51,557 nucleotides of DNA from Myxococcales bacterium (GCA_016793465.1 JAEUJW010000092.1:1-51557); one strand, 5' to 3'. Counted from the first letter of the stretch, positions 32,655 through 40,707 are shown. A program made the numbers and translations. The notes: generated by a model not told the origin, from the letters alone.

Positions 32655-32721
32655 CCACCTCGGCGTGCATCCGCCGTTCGTGCTTCTCGTGGATCGGCTG
32701 CGGGGTCCGGGTGCGTGCGGG

Positions 32722-32761
32722 GCGAGGATGTTGCGGCCGAGGTCGGCCGCGACATCCTCGC
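32722..32761. repeat. GATGT-family hairpin in the centre
   Basis: GCGAGGATGT-t-GCGGCCGA pairs with TCGGCCGC-g-ACATCCTCGC. The stem has 19 pairs including one T-G wobble, with a 2-nt gap at the apex. Confidence 0.85.
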
Positions 32762-32802
32762 TGTCGGCGTCATGAGGGCCTCGGAGAGTCGGTGGGTGCA
32801 GG

Positions 32803-32835
32803 CGACGGGATGCCGCGGCCGCGGCCCCTCCGTCG
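32803..32835. repeat. Short GC-rich hairpin
   Basis: CGACGG (32803-32808) pairs with CCGTCG (32830-32835) around the palindrome CCGCGGCCGCGG (32813-32824). Confidence 0.6.
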
Positions 32836-32839
32836 TGCC

Positions 32840-33094
32840 GGTGATTCGAGGGTCTGGTGCCGTTGTGCGCGGACCACGACGGAGAACCTGCGGCCTCCCC
32901 GGCCGCCGGTTCTCCGTCTCGCCAGCGCTTGGGGTCCGTCGTCGTTTGTACGTGATCAGCGACGGTAGGCTCGCGGCCGCACGGTCGTGGGTTCTCCATC
33001 TCGCCGGTGATTCGGTGTCCGGGTCCGGTGTGTTTGTACGCGGACAACGACGGGGAGCTCGCGACCGGCTCGGTCGCGGGTTCTCAGTCTCGCC
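32840..33094 (+). repeat. Three diverged tandem units each ending GGTTCTC-NN-TCTCGCC
   Basis: Unit ends fall at 32923, 33005 and 33094 (spacing 82 and 89 bp). Shared parts are ggtgattcg at the start of units 1 and 3, a GGTCYG/CGGAC hairpin, an ACGACGG segment, a GCGGCC- or GCGACC-type hairpin and the TTCTC..TCTCGCC end. Unit 1 has the best hairpin, 32878-32895 with 32901-32918, including ACGGAGAACC/GGTTCTCCGT. Unit 2 has 32972-32989, unit 3 has 33060-33078. Confidence 0.75.
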
Positions 33095-33133
33095 TGCGCA
33101 CCGAGCATCCATGCGGGCCACGACACGCGGGCG

Positions 33134-33175
33134 GACGGTGATGTCGCGGCCACGTGTGGCCGTGACATCACCGTC
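33134..33175. repeat. GATGTC-family hairpin (centre right)
   Basis: The 20-bp stem GACGGTGATGTCGCGGCCAC / GTGGCCGTGACATCACCGTC has one G-T wobble and a 2-nt apex. It shares the GATGTC-G-CGGCCA core with 33243-33284, but its outer stem is different and still paired. Confidence 0.9.
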
Positions 33176-33242
33176 TCACCGCGGTCTGCGCCGCCCCACG
33201 GTGATCGCGCGGGGAGCGGACGGCGGATGCACGTCCAGGTGG

Positions 33243-33284
33243 GTCGGGAGATGTCGCGGCCAGCATGGCCGTGACATCCCCGAC
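33243..33284. repeat. GATGTC-family hairpin (right copy)
   Basis: GTCGGGAGATGTC-g-CGGCCA, loop gca, TGGCCG-t-GACATCCCCGAC. It is the inverted equivalent of 32613-32654 with no differences in the core. Confidence 0.85.
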
Positions 33285-33357
33285 TCGGGCATCGCTCTGA
33301 CCAACGTCATCGAACCCCGGAAGAACCGCCGTCCGGGCGTCTCACGAGGTCCGGCGT

Positions 33358-33466
33358 ATGGCGGGCCGGGCAGGGTGATCGTCGGACATGCGCAGCCGAT
33401 GGTGCGCCACGAAGTGGCGTGCCCTCGGCGAGCACTGGCCGACGATCACCCTGCCCGGTTCGCCGA
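33358..33466. ncRNA. Long stem-loop of the right copy
   Basis: Same structure as at 32431-32539, read on the opposite strand. Its stem sequence differs but pairs well; the innermost part is fully complementary (CCGACGATCACCCTGCCCGG-type arm), with mismatches only near the base. The loop is the same as in the left copy. Confidence 0.6.
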
Positions 33467-33530
33467 GAGCGGAAATCGGCAATTCGCAGGGAGCTGCTCA
33501 CGAGGCTCCGTCCGAGCGCTGACGAAGCAA

Positions 33531-33557
33531 AGAGGCCGCGACAGCGTCGCGGCCCCT
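33531..33557 (-). terminator. Terminator of the anion permease gene
   Basis: Read on the minus strand, GGCCGCGA-cgctg-TCGCGGCC is followed by tctttgcttcg. It lies 21 bp beyond the permease stop and separates it from the palindrome array. Confidence 0.75.
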
Positions 33558-33577
33558 CGAGATGCATTCCGGCCGGA

Positions 33578-34909
33578 TCAGCGCAGGAACGCGAGGTACA
33601 GGTAGACGTGGGCGATGGCCACGGAGGCGAGCATCAGGGGGAACGCGAGCTTGGTGTAGGTCAGGAAGCTGAACTTGACGCCGGCGCGCTCGGCGAGCCC
33701 CGCGACGGTGAGGTTGGCGGAGGCGCCGACGAGGGTGCCGTTGCCGCCGAGGCAGGCGCCGAGGGACAGGGCCCACCACAGGGGGACGAGGGCCTCGGGG
33801 CCGCCCATGCTCGGGGCCATGTTCTTGATCATGGGGATCATGGTGGCCACGAAGGGGATGTTGTCGATGATGGCCGAGAGGACGGCCGACGACCACAGGA
33901 TGACGATGGCGGTGACGGTGCGGTCGCCGCCGGTGATGTCGACGAGGCCGGAGGCGAGGAGGTCGAGCAGGCCGGCGTGTTCGACGCCGGCGACGACCAT
34001 GAACAGGCCGACGAAGAAGAAGATGGTGATCCACTCGACCTCGCCGAAGACCTCGTGGACGTGGTGGGCCTGCTCCTCGGCGTGGTGGCGGCGGATGTGG
34101 AGGTACATCAGGGTGGCGGCGCCGAACATGGCGACGGTGCCGGGCTCGAGGCCGGTGGCGTGGGAGGTCACGAAGCCGATGAGCACGAGGCCGAGTACGG
34201 CGAGCGAGTTGACCAGGAGGCGCGGGTCGGTGATGGCGTCGACCGGGCGGTAGGCGAGCACGCGGCGCTGGGCCTCGGGGTTGGTCTGCAGCTTGCGGCC
34301 CCAGAGCAGGTGGGTCGCGAGCAGCTGCAGGCTCATGATGACGACCACGACCGGGGCGAGGTTGACGACGAAGTCGTTGAACGACAGGTCGGTGGCCGAG
34401 CCGATGAGGATGTTGGGCGGGTCGCCGATCAGCGTCGAGGTGCCGCCGATGTTGGAGGCGAAGATCTCGGCGAACAGGAACGGGTAGGGTTTGACCTCGA
34501 GCTCGCGGGCGACCAGGACGGTCACCGGGGTCACGAGCAGCACCGTGGTCACGTTGTCGAGCAGGGCCGAGAGCACGGCGGTGACCAGCGACAGCATGAT
34601 CATCATGCGCCACGGGACGCCGCGGGCCTTCTTGGCCGACCAGAAGGCGACGAACTGGAACACGCCGCTCTTTCGGGTGATGTTGACGATGATCATCATC
34701 CCGGTCAAAAGCGCGATGGTGTTGAAGTCGACCCCGCGGATGGCGGCCTCCTGGTTGAGCACGCCGAGGCTGATCATCAGCCCGGCGGCGAGGAGCGCGA
34801 CGACGGCGCGGTTGACCTTCTCGGTCATGATCACCGCGTACGTCCCGAGGAGCAGCACCGTCGACACCCACATGGGGTCGAGGCCGAAGATCACGTGAGA
34901 TTCGTGCAT
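33578..34909 (-). CDS. ArsB/NhaD-family (SLC13-like) ion permease
   Basis: 443 residues with about 11-12 hydrophobic segments. It shows the inverted-repeat architecture of the ion transporter superfamily: LSALLDNVTTVLLVTPVTV and SNIGGTSTLIGDPPNILIGS in the first half, LSAIIDNIPFVATMIPMI and LGGNGTLVGASANLTVAGL in the second. The paired D-N and G-G-x-x-T-L-x-G motifs are typical of ArsB/P-protein/NhaD transporters. A central loop is His-rich (IRRHHAEEQAHHVHEV). The substrate (arsenite, sodium/proton or dicarboxylate) cannot be told, and no arsenic genes adjoin. ATG 34909 is preferred over the TTG at 34936. Inner membrane. Confidence 0.88.
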   Translation of the reverse strand: MHESHVIFGLDPMWVSTVLLLGTYAVIMTEKVNRAVVALLAAGLMISLGVLNQEAAIRGVDFNTIALLTGMMIIVNITRKSGVFQFVAFWSAKKARGVPWRMMIMLSLVTAVLSALLDNVTTVLLVTPVTVLVARELEVKPYPFLFAEIFASNIGGTSTLIGDPPNILIGSATDLSFNDFVVNLAPVVVVIMSLQLLATHLLWGRKLQTNPEAQRRVLAYRPVDAITDPRLLVNSLAVLGLVLIGFVTSHATGLEPGTVAMFGAATLMYLHIRRHHAEEQAHHVHEVFGEVEWITIFFFVGLFMVVAGVEHAGLLDLLASGLVDITGGDRTVTAIVILWSSAVLSAIIDNIPFVATMIPMIKNMAPSMGGPEALVPLWWALSLGACLGGNGTLVGASANLTVAGLAERAGVKFSFLTYTKLAFPLMLASVAIAHVYLYLAFLR

Positions 34910-34992
34910 GTGTATGTCCCGGCGGCCATGCCGCAAAGGTCAGGTTCGAGTCACGGCCGCGAGGGCCTGAAACCTTCGAACTGCCCGCGCGC

Positions 34993-35022
34993 GGTGTAGC
35001 CCGAGCCCCCCAGGCTTGCCAA
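34993..35022 (-). promoter_or_regulatory. Possible promoter of the permease gene
   Basis: On the minus strand, TTGGCA (35017-35022) and TACACC (34993-34998) are 18 bp apart, 84 bp upstream of the ATG. Weak -10 match. The rest of 34910-35163 shows nothing else I can name. Confidence 0.3.
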
Positions 35023-35163
35023 GCAGTCGCACGTGAGGAACAAAACGACGTTCGTGTCCCACCGCAACCGCTGCACGGGAGATTGCAGGTCACCTGTCCG
35101 AACGGTCCGGTGCGGTTGCTTGCAGCAGCACGGGACGGCGGTCGGAGCGCGTCGGGGGTCGGC

Positions 35164-36003
35164 TCAGCCGTCCTCGCCGACGGGGAACAGCGGGGGCCGC
35201 GGGAGGGCGCGGTACTTGGGGGCGGCCTGTCCGTAGACCAGCCAGAAGGCGATCCAGACGCTCGGCAGGAGGACCATGTACTCGGGGAACACGCGCAGCA
35301 GCAGGCAGACGAACGCGCCGAGGGCGAGCGCGACGATGGTGGCCGAGCCGAGCTTGTTTTTAAACAGGACGAACTTCTTGCAGCGCAGGTTGGAGACCAT
35401 GAGGGCGCCGCCGAGGAACATGGCGATCGGGAAGACGGTCCACACGCCGGGGCCGAGCTGCAGCGCGCCGAACAGGCGCGGCTCGCTGAACGCCGCCGGG
35501 GCGCCGAGCGGGTTGGTCGGCGCGGCGTACTTCAGGCACACCAGGAACCAATTAATTAAAAGCCCGGCGGCGAGGGTCGTCGGGATGCCGTTGAAGATGG
35601 TCTTGTCGGCGGAGTCCTCGGTCAGGACGTTGAAGCGCGCCAGGCGGAAGGTGGCGGTGAACACCCAGAAGGCGGCGGCGGCGACGGCGAGCACGTAGCC
35701 GCCGCCCTCGGCGAACGGGAGGCCGGGGGTGCGGGTCAGGGCGGCGAACAGCAGCACGGCCGGGGCCACGCCGAAGTCGAAGAAGTCGGCGAACGAGTCC
35801 ATCTGCACGCCGAACCGGCTGGTGGCCTTCAGCGAGCGGGCGAGGATGCCGTCGGCGCGGTCGAGGAAGGTCGAGAGGAGGATGAGCCAGCCGGCCTCGA
35901 CGAACCGCGACTCGAGGGAGGCGACCATCGACAGCAGGCCGCACAGCATGGCGCCCATGGTGGCCAGGTTGGGCGGCCAGTAGCGGAGCTTGCTGGTGGC
36001 CAT
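35164..36003 (-). CDS. pssA: CDP-diacylglycerol-serine O-phosphatidyltransferase
   Basis: A 279-residue membrane enzyme that makes phosphatidylserine from CDP-diacylglycerol and serine. The CDP-alcohol phosphatidyltransferase motif is complete: D51-G52-x2-A55-R56-x8-G65-x3-D69-x3-D73, in RADGILARSLKATSRFG followed by VQMDSFAD. About seven hydrophobic helices follow the motif, and NLATMGAMLCGLLS begins the first. The N-terminus (KLRYWPPNLATM) fits the PssA type II subfamily rather than PgsA. It starts 18 bp downstream of adk on the same strand and is probably cotranscribed. A/T-only codon islands occur at 35546-35560 (Leu-Leu-Ile-Asn-Trp) and 35350-35362 (Phe-Lys-Asn-Lys). Confidence 0.88.
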   Translation of the reverse strand: MATSKLRYWPPNLATMGAMLCGLLSMVASLESRFVEAGWLILLSTFLDRADGILARSLKATSRFGVQMDSFADFFDFGVAPAVLLFAALTRTPGLPFAEGGGYVLAVAAAAFWVFTATFRLARFNVLTEDSADKTIFNGIPTTLAAGLLINWFLVCLKYAAPTNPLGAPAAFSEPRLFGALQLGPGVWTVFPIAMFLGGALMVSNLRCKKFVLFKNKLGSATIVALALGAFVCLLLRVFPEYMVLLPSVWIAFWLVYGQAAPKYRALPRPPLFPVGEDG

Positions 36004-36021
36004 GGGACGCGCTCGCGGGGG

Positions 36022-36699
<678 letters not shown>

Positions 36700-36798
36700 A
36701 TGTGTTCTCGCCGCGTGAGCGCGCGGGAGTCTTGCACGGCGCTGCGCGCGGCCGCAAGGGGCCGGCGCGCGAAGGATCCGCGGCCTGGCTCGGGGCTT

Positions 36799-37455
36799 TC
36801 AGCCCATCGAGGCGTCGAGGCGGAGGTCGTCGCTGGTGTGGCGGCGCGGGCGATCGGCGGTCGCCTCGGCGAAGGTCTCGGCGGTGAAGGTGCGGGCGCG
36901 CAGCCTGGCGCCGTCGTGCTCGGGCGAGAGGCCGACCTTGCGCAGGAGGGCGACCAGGAAGTCGCGCGGGCGCGGGGTCTGCCGCCAGGCGCTCGGCAGG
37001 GCGACGGCGTGGTGGCGCGGCAGCAGGACGCCGTCGCGGCCGGGGGTCAGCGACTCGCAGATGGCGGTGAAGCCGGCGACGGGCAGCTCCTGCGGCAGGC
37101 CGAGGACGGAGATCTCGGCGTTGAGGCGGTGCCAGCGGGCGCGGGTGGCGGGCGCGCGGGCGTCGAGGCCGGCGTGGGCGGCGTAGCGGGCGACGGCCTG
37201 CTCGAGCGGGAGCCACGGCTCGATCGAGCCGAGCGAGCCGATCTGCGAGGCGCCGTCGTACCACGAGACGAACACCGGGGCGTGCGCGTCGAGCCGCGGG
37301 TCGTTCGGGCGCTCGGCTGTCCCGAGGGGCAGGTCGAGCGCTGTCGGTTCACGCTGGGCCATGGCGGCGCGCAGGGCGTGACGGGCGACGAACAACAACC
37401 ACCGACGGGTGGCTTCGGCGAGCGGCTCGGGTGCGGGAGCGATGGCGATGACCAT
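36799..37455 (-). CDS. AMMECR1-domain protein with altered LRGCIG motif
   Basis: 218 residues. The order of features matches the AMMECR1 family: FVSWYDGASQIGSLGSIEPW (equivalent to F-V-S-...-L-R-G-C-I-G), LPLEQAVARYAAHAGLDARA, RLNAEISVLGLPQELPVAGF, RDGVLLPRHHAVALPSAWRQ and RDFLVALLRKVGLSPEHDGA ending TFTAETFAEAT. The otherwise near-invariant L-R-G-C-I-G is replaced by Q-I-G-S-L-G, removing the Cys. AMMECR1 proteins pair with Memo and radical SAM proteins (AmmeMemoRadiSam); no Memo gene is visible, although an SPL-like radical SAM gene lies 12 kb away. Function unknown. It lies between adk and the RING gene on the same strand. Confidence 0.8.
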   Translation of the reverse strand: MVIAIAPAPEPLAEATRRWLLFVARHALRAAMAQREPTALDLPLGTAERPNDPRLDAHAPVFVSWYDGASQIGSLGSIEPWLPLEQAVARYAAHAGLDARAPATRARWHRLNAEISVLGLPQELPVAGFTAICESLTPGRDGVLLPRHHAVALPSAWRQTPRPRDFLVALLRKVGLSPEHDGARLRARTFTAETFAEATADRPRRHTSDDLRLDASMG

Positions 37456-37576
37456 GGCGTTTGAAACGCGCAGAAGATGAACGAACGGGGCGGCTTTGAA
37501 AAGCCCAATCTTCGCCGCCCGCGACGCGGGACCGGCCGCGCGGACAGGTGGCCGCGGCGCGACGGTGTAGGTGCAG

Positions 37577-40558
37577 TCACTCGTCGGCGGTCGACCGCGG
37601 CGCCAGCTCGGCGATCAGGTCGGCGGCGGCCAGACGGCGGACCTGGTCCGGTGCGCTCGCAAGCCAGCGCAAGGCGTAACCGACGCTGCCGGCGGGCAGC
37701 GCCAGGTCGTCGCGGAGCGTGGCGAACAGGATCGGCGCAGCCGACAGGGGATCCGGGGACGATGCGGGGAGATCCGCGGCGGCGCTCGAGATCGGCGGCG
37801 GTGCGGCGGAGGTCGGCGAGGTCGTCGGCGCGGCGGCGGAGAGGCTCGCGGCGGAGGTCGGCGAGGTCGTCGGCGCGGCGGAGGGGCTCGCAGCGGAGGT
37901 CGGCGAGGTCGTCGGCGTGGCGGCGGAGAGGCTCGCGGCGGAGGTCGGCGAGGTCGTCGGCGCGGTGGAGGGGCTCGCAGCGGAGGTCGGCGAGGTCGTC
38001 GGCGGAGCGATGAAGGGGCTCGCGGCGGAGGTCGGCGAGGTCGGCGGCGCGGTGGGGTCCGGCGAGGTCGTCGGCGGAGCGTTGAAGGGGCTCGCGGCGG
38101 AGGTCGGCGAGGTCGTCGGTGCGGGGGTCGGCGCGGTGGAGGTCGGCGCGGTGGGGTCCGGCGACTGCGGCGCGCCCGGGTCGCGGCGGGCGGACTGGAG
38201 GCGGCGGAGGAACGCGTGCGCGGGCTCGTCGGGGTCGCGGCGGAGGGTCGTGACGCTGCCGTCGTATTGGCGGACGAGGACCTCGGGGGCGCGGGCGGCG
38301 GCGTGGATGCAGGCGAGGTCCCACAGGCTGGGGCGGGCGCCGGCGCCGAAGTGGGAGTCGAAGTCGCGGCCGAGGTGGGCGAGGGCGGCGTGGTAGCGGG
38401 CGACCTGGTGGTGGATGCCGTTGTCGGTGAATTTGACGTCGAGCCAGCGCATGCGGCGGGCGGCGACGTCGAGCGAGAGGGGGATGGCGAGCTTGCAGTG
38501 GCCCTGGAGGTCGAAGCGCTGGGCGACGGTGCGGGCGTCGAAGTGCTCGCCGTCGCGGTCCGTGCGCAGCATGTAGCCGGCGAAGGCGTCGGGCAGGCGG
38601 TCGAACACCACGTCGTTGTAGGAGAACACGACGATGACGACGTGGGCGACGCCGGCGACCTGGAGGAGCTCGAGGTCGAGGTCGACGAACTCGGAGGCGC
38701 CGAGCGGGGGCGGGGCGGACGTCAGGTCGCCGGAGTGGACGGCGCAGTCGCCCTCGTAGGACAGGTTGGTGAAGTCGCACTGGCCGACGAACTTCCACTT
38801 GTCGTCGAAGAAGGCGGCGGACAGGTCGAGGTCGACGCGCTCGTCGGCCTCCATCCAGTGCACGAACAGGCGCAGGTGCTCGCCGTGGGGCACCGGGAGG
38901 TGGCTGCCGCGCGGGAGGGCGACCAGCGAGCGCGAGGCGGTGCGCTCGTTGAAGGGGACCACGAGGTCGACGAGGCCGGCGTCGAGCACCGCGCGGGCGA
39001 AGGCGGGGCGGGCGGCGGCGCGGGCCAGCAGCTCCTGCTCGAGGACGGCGACGCCGGGGGCCACGAAGTCGGCGGGCAGCGGGGGGCGGCGGTCGCTGAC
39101 GGCGAAGGCCTTTAAAACGTCGCCGCGGGGGAAGAACACCCGGCGGTCGAGCTTGTGGGCGCGGGCGCGCAAGTGCGCTCCGACCGTGAGGGCGAGCGCG
39201 GGCGAGGCCTTCGGGGCGGCGGCGGCGAGGGCGACGAGCAGGCGGCCCATGAGCGCGGGCTCGTGGCGCCGGACCTGGCGCAGGGTGTGGTCGAGGCGGC
39301 GGAGCAGCTCGCCGGGGCGCTGCTCGAGCTGGCGGAGGACCACGGCGAGGTCGCGGCGTTCGAACGCGGCCTCGAGGCGGCCGGCCCACGAGGTGTAGCG
39401 CAGGCGGCTGCCGTCGAGGCGGAGGAGGGCGGGGAGGCGCGCGGCGACGCCGGCGAGGGTGGTCGCGAGGCTCGAGGCGGGGTCGACGTCGGTCGCGCGG
39501 AGCACGGCGAAGGCGGCGGCGACCCCGGGGTGGTCGGCGTGGTCCTCGAACGGGTGGAGGCGGGTGCTGACGCGCTTCCACAGGCCGGGGTGGCGCTGCA
39601 GGTCCTCGATCAACAGGTGGGTGGGCAGCCGCTCGAGCAGCGCGAGGAAGGCGCGGCGCAGCGGACGCGGCGGGGAGCGCAGGGGCTTGGGGCGGGCGAG
39701 CAGGTCGGGCTGGCCGCCCATCCACACGCAGAGCACGCGCAGGACGTCGGTGGCGTTGCGCAGGTGGGACGCGAGGTCGCGGAGCAGCGCGGCGGGCGCG
39801 GGCACGTGGCGCAGCAGGGTCCCGACGGCGAGCGCCATCGTCTCCTTGACGGGGATGGTCTCGGGGAGCTTCGCCTGCGGGCCGAAGGTCGCGAGCAGGA
39901 CCTCGAGGTCGTCGCGGTCGGTCGGCGAGAGCGGGGTGGCGCGCGCGAGCAGGGCGGCGAGGTGGTCGGCGCCGGCGGCCTCGGGCTGGGCGGGGGCGAG
40001 GAACAGCGGGCGCAGCGAGCCGCGGAAGGGGCCCTTGTCGATCTGCTTCTTCGTCAGACCCTTTAAAAACGGGTCGTTGATGTCGATGCGGCGGTGGCAG
40101 ATCGGGCAGGCGCTGTAGTTCGCCCCGTCCCAGCAGGCGCGGCAGACCAGGTGCGCGCACGGGTCGACGGGGTGCACGGTGCCGACGCTGCCGCACAGCA
40201 CGCACGGGTGGTCGTGGCACTGGTACAGCCAGGTCAGCACGCGGCGGACGTAGAGCTGCCAGGTGTCGCGGGGGATGAAGCGGGGGAACTTGCGGAGCAG
40301 CGGGACGTGCGGGCGGTCGGCGCCGAGCTCGGCCGCGAGGGTTTTAAATAGCCACTCGCCGGTCGCGGCGAGGTCGGCGGCGGACAGGCGGCGCAGGGCC
40401 TCGGCGAGCGGGCGGGTGATCACGTGGCCGAGCTCGAGCAGGCGCATCTCGAGCTGCTCGACCTGCTTGCTCGCGACCGGCTTGCTCGCGGGCTCCGCCG
40501 CCAGAGACACCTGGGAGCGGCGGCGGAGCAGCAGCGTGGCGAGGGGCGATGGGGTCAC
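37577..40558 (-). CDS. RING-finger protein of MXAN_6230/SCO0854 type with TerD-like C-terminal region
   Basis: 993 residues from GTG 40558. A C3HC4 RING finger is complete: C119, C122, C134, H136, C139, C142, C151, C154 (PCVLCG, PCAHLVCRACW, SACPICHRR). The middle (about 170-560) is helical with no known motif. Residues about 575-730 (VDLDLSAAFFDDKWKFVG, CDFTNLSYEGDCAVHSGD, VVFDRLPDAFAGYML) resemble TerD-type calcium-binding stress domains, as in the MXAN_6230/SCO0854 RING family shared by myxobacteria and Streptomyces. A tail repeat of PTTSPTSAAS units follows (about 810-920), then a final conserved-looking 50 residues. RING domains in eukaryotes recruit ubiquitin-conjugating enzymes; no E1/E2-like gene is in the window, so a ligase role is speculative. 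Confidence 0.8.
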   Translation of the reverse strand: MTPSPLATLLLRRRSQVSLAAEPASKPVASKQVEQLEMRLLELGHVITRPLAEALRRLSAADLAATGEWLFKTLAAELGADRPHVPLLRKFPRFIPRDTWQLYVRRVLTWLYQCHDHPCVLCGSVGTVHPVDPCAHLVCRACWDGANYSACPICHRRIDINDPFLKGLTKKQIDKGPFRGSLRPLFLAPAQPEAAGADHLAALLARATPLSPTDRDDLEVLLATFGPQAKLPETIPVKETMALAVGTLLRHVPAPAALLRDLASHLRNATDVLRVLCVWMGGQPDLLARPKPLRSPPRPLRRAFLALLERLPTHLLIEDLQRHPGLWKRVSTRLHPFEDHADHPGVAAAFAVLRATDVDPASSLATTLAGVAARLPALLRLDGSRLRYTSWAGRLEAAFERRDLAVVLRQLEQRPGELLRRLDHTLRQVRRHEPALMGRLLVALAAAAPKASPALALTVGAHLRARAHKLDRRVFFPRGDVLKAFAVSDRRPPLPADFVAPGVAVLEQELLARAAARPAFARAVLDAGLVDLVVPFNERTASRSLVALPRGSHLPVPHGEHLRLFVHWMEADERVDLDLSAAFFDDKWKFVGQCDFTNLSYEGDCAVHSGDLTSAPPPLGASEFVDLDLELLQVAGVAHVVIVVFSYNDVVFDRLPDAFAGYMLRTDRDGEHFDARTVAQRFDLQGHCKLAIPLSLDVAARRMRWLDVKFTDNGIHHQVARYHAALAHLGRDFDSHFGAGARPSLWDLACIHAAARAPEVLVRQYDGSVTTLRRDPDEPAHAFLRRLQSARRDPGAPQSPDPTAPTSTAPTPAPTTSPTSAASPFNAPPTTSPDPTAPPTSPTSAASPFIAPPTTSPTSAASPSTAPTTSPTSAASLSAATPTTSPTSAASPSAAPTTSPTSAASLSAAAPTTSPTSAAPPPISSAAADLPASSPDPLSAAPILFATLRDDLALPAGSVGYALRWLASAPDQVRRLAAADLIAELAPRSTADE
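37806..38130 (-). repeat. Tandem 42/45-bp repeat encoding PTTSPTSAAS units
   Basis: The block gcggaggtcggcgagg recurs at 37806, 37851, 37893, 37938, 37980, 38025 and 38097. The spacing alternates 45, 42, 45, 42, 45 and then 72, so the higher-order unit is 87 bp with one aberrant spacing. All spacings are multiples of 3, keeping the frame. Confidence 0.9.
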
Positions 40559-40707
40559 GGGCTCACCTCGCGGTCAGCGGAAATAGCGGGTGGGGAGCGG
40601 GTACGCTACCAGTTCTTTACAAGAGAATTGAGAAGGAAGCGCACCCAAGGGCCACCCGCGGGCAATGTATCGCAGGTGGCTCTCGGCGTGAAGAGGGGTC
40701 TTCGAGG

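Larger units (their letters stand above)
32406..32677 (+). repeat. Left 272-bp inverted copy
   Basis: It aligns without gaps to the reverse complement of 33220-33491 with 25 differences by hand count (about 91% identity). It contains a long stem-loop (32431-32539) and a second hairpin (32613-32654). Confidence 0.93.
32406..33491. other. Intergenic palindrome array (about 1.1 kb), candidate structured RNA or hairpin mobile element
   Basis: The whole interval between the activase terminator and the permease terminator is gene-free. Open frames here are Arg/Pro-rich, occur on both strands and show no family motif. It consists of two 272-bp inverted copies (32406-32677 and 33220-33491) flanking about 540 bp that hold further hairpins and a 82-89 bp tandem unit. 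The ends are a perfect 11-bp terminal inverted repeat, CCCTGCGAATT / AATTCGCAGGG. I see no target-site duplication. Transcription direction is unknown. Confidence 0.85.
33220..33491 (-). repeat. Right 272-bp inverted copy
   Basis: Mirror of the left copy. Differences cluster in the stem of the long hairpin and in the linker at 33297-33306. The loop segment equivalent to left positions 32456-32514 is identical. Confidence 0.93.

Noticed and set aside
32406..33491. Integron attC array or CRISPR
   Set aside because: Hairpins lack the R'/R'' core sites (GTTRRRY/RYYYAAC) and there are no cassette genes. Repeats are neither short direct repeats nor evenly spaced with unique spacers.
32406..33491. 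Decayed insertion sequence with 272-bp terminal repeats
   Set aside because: No transposase remnant in the central 540 bp and no target-site duplication seen. Not excluded as a MITE-like element.
32429..33605. Several open frames (200-324 codons) on both strands of the palindrome array
   Set aside because: Arg/Pro/Ser-rich translations on opposite strands with repeats caused by the hairpins, and no ribosome site, domain or consistent codon bias. The inverted copies would encode nonsense relative to each other.
34935..34980. tRNA T-arm-like sequence (caggttcgagtcacgg)
   Set aside because: No acceptor, D or anticodon arms can be folded around it.
37577..39115. Plus-strand frames with Gly/Arg/Glu repeats over the RING gene tail
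   Set aside because: They are shadows of the 42/45-bp repeat; the minus-strand frame continues a conserved protein.
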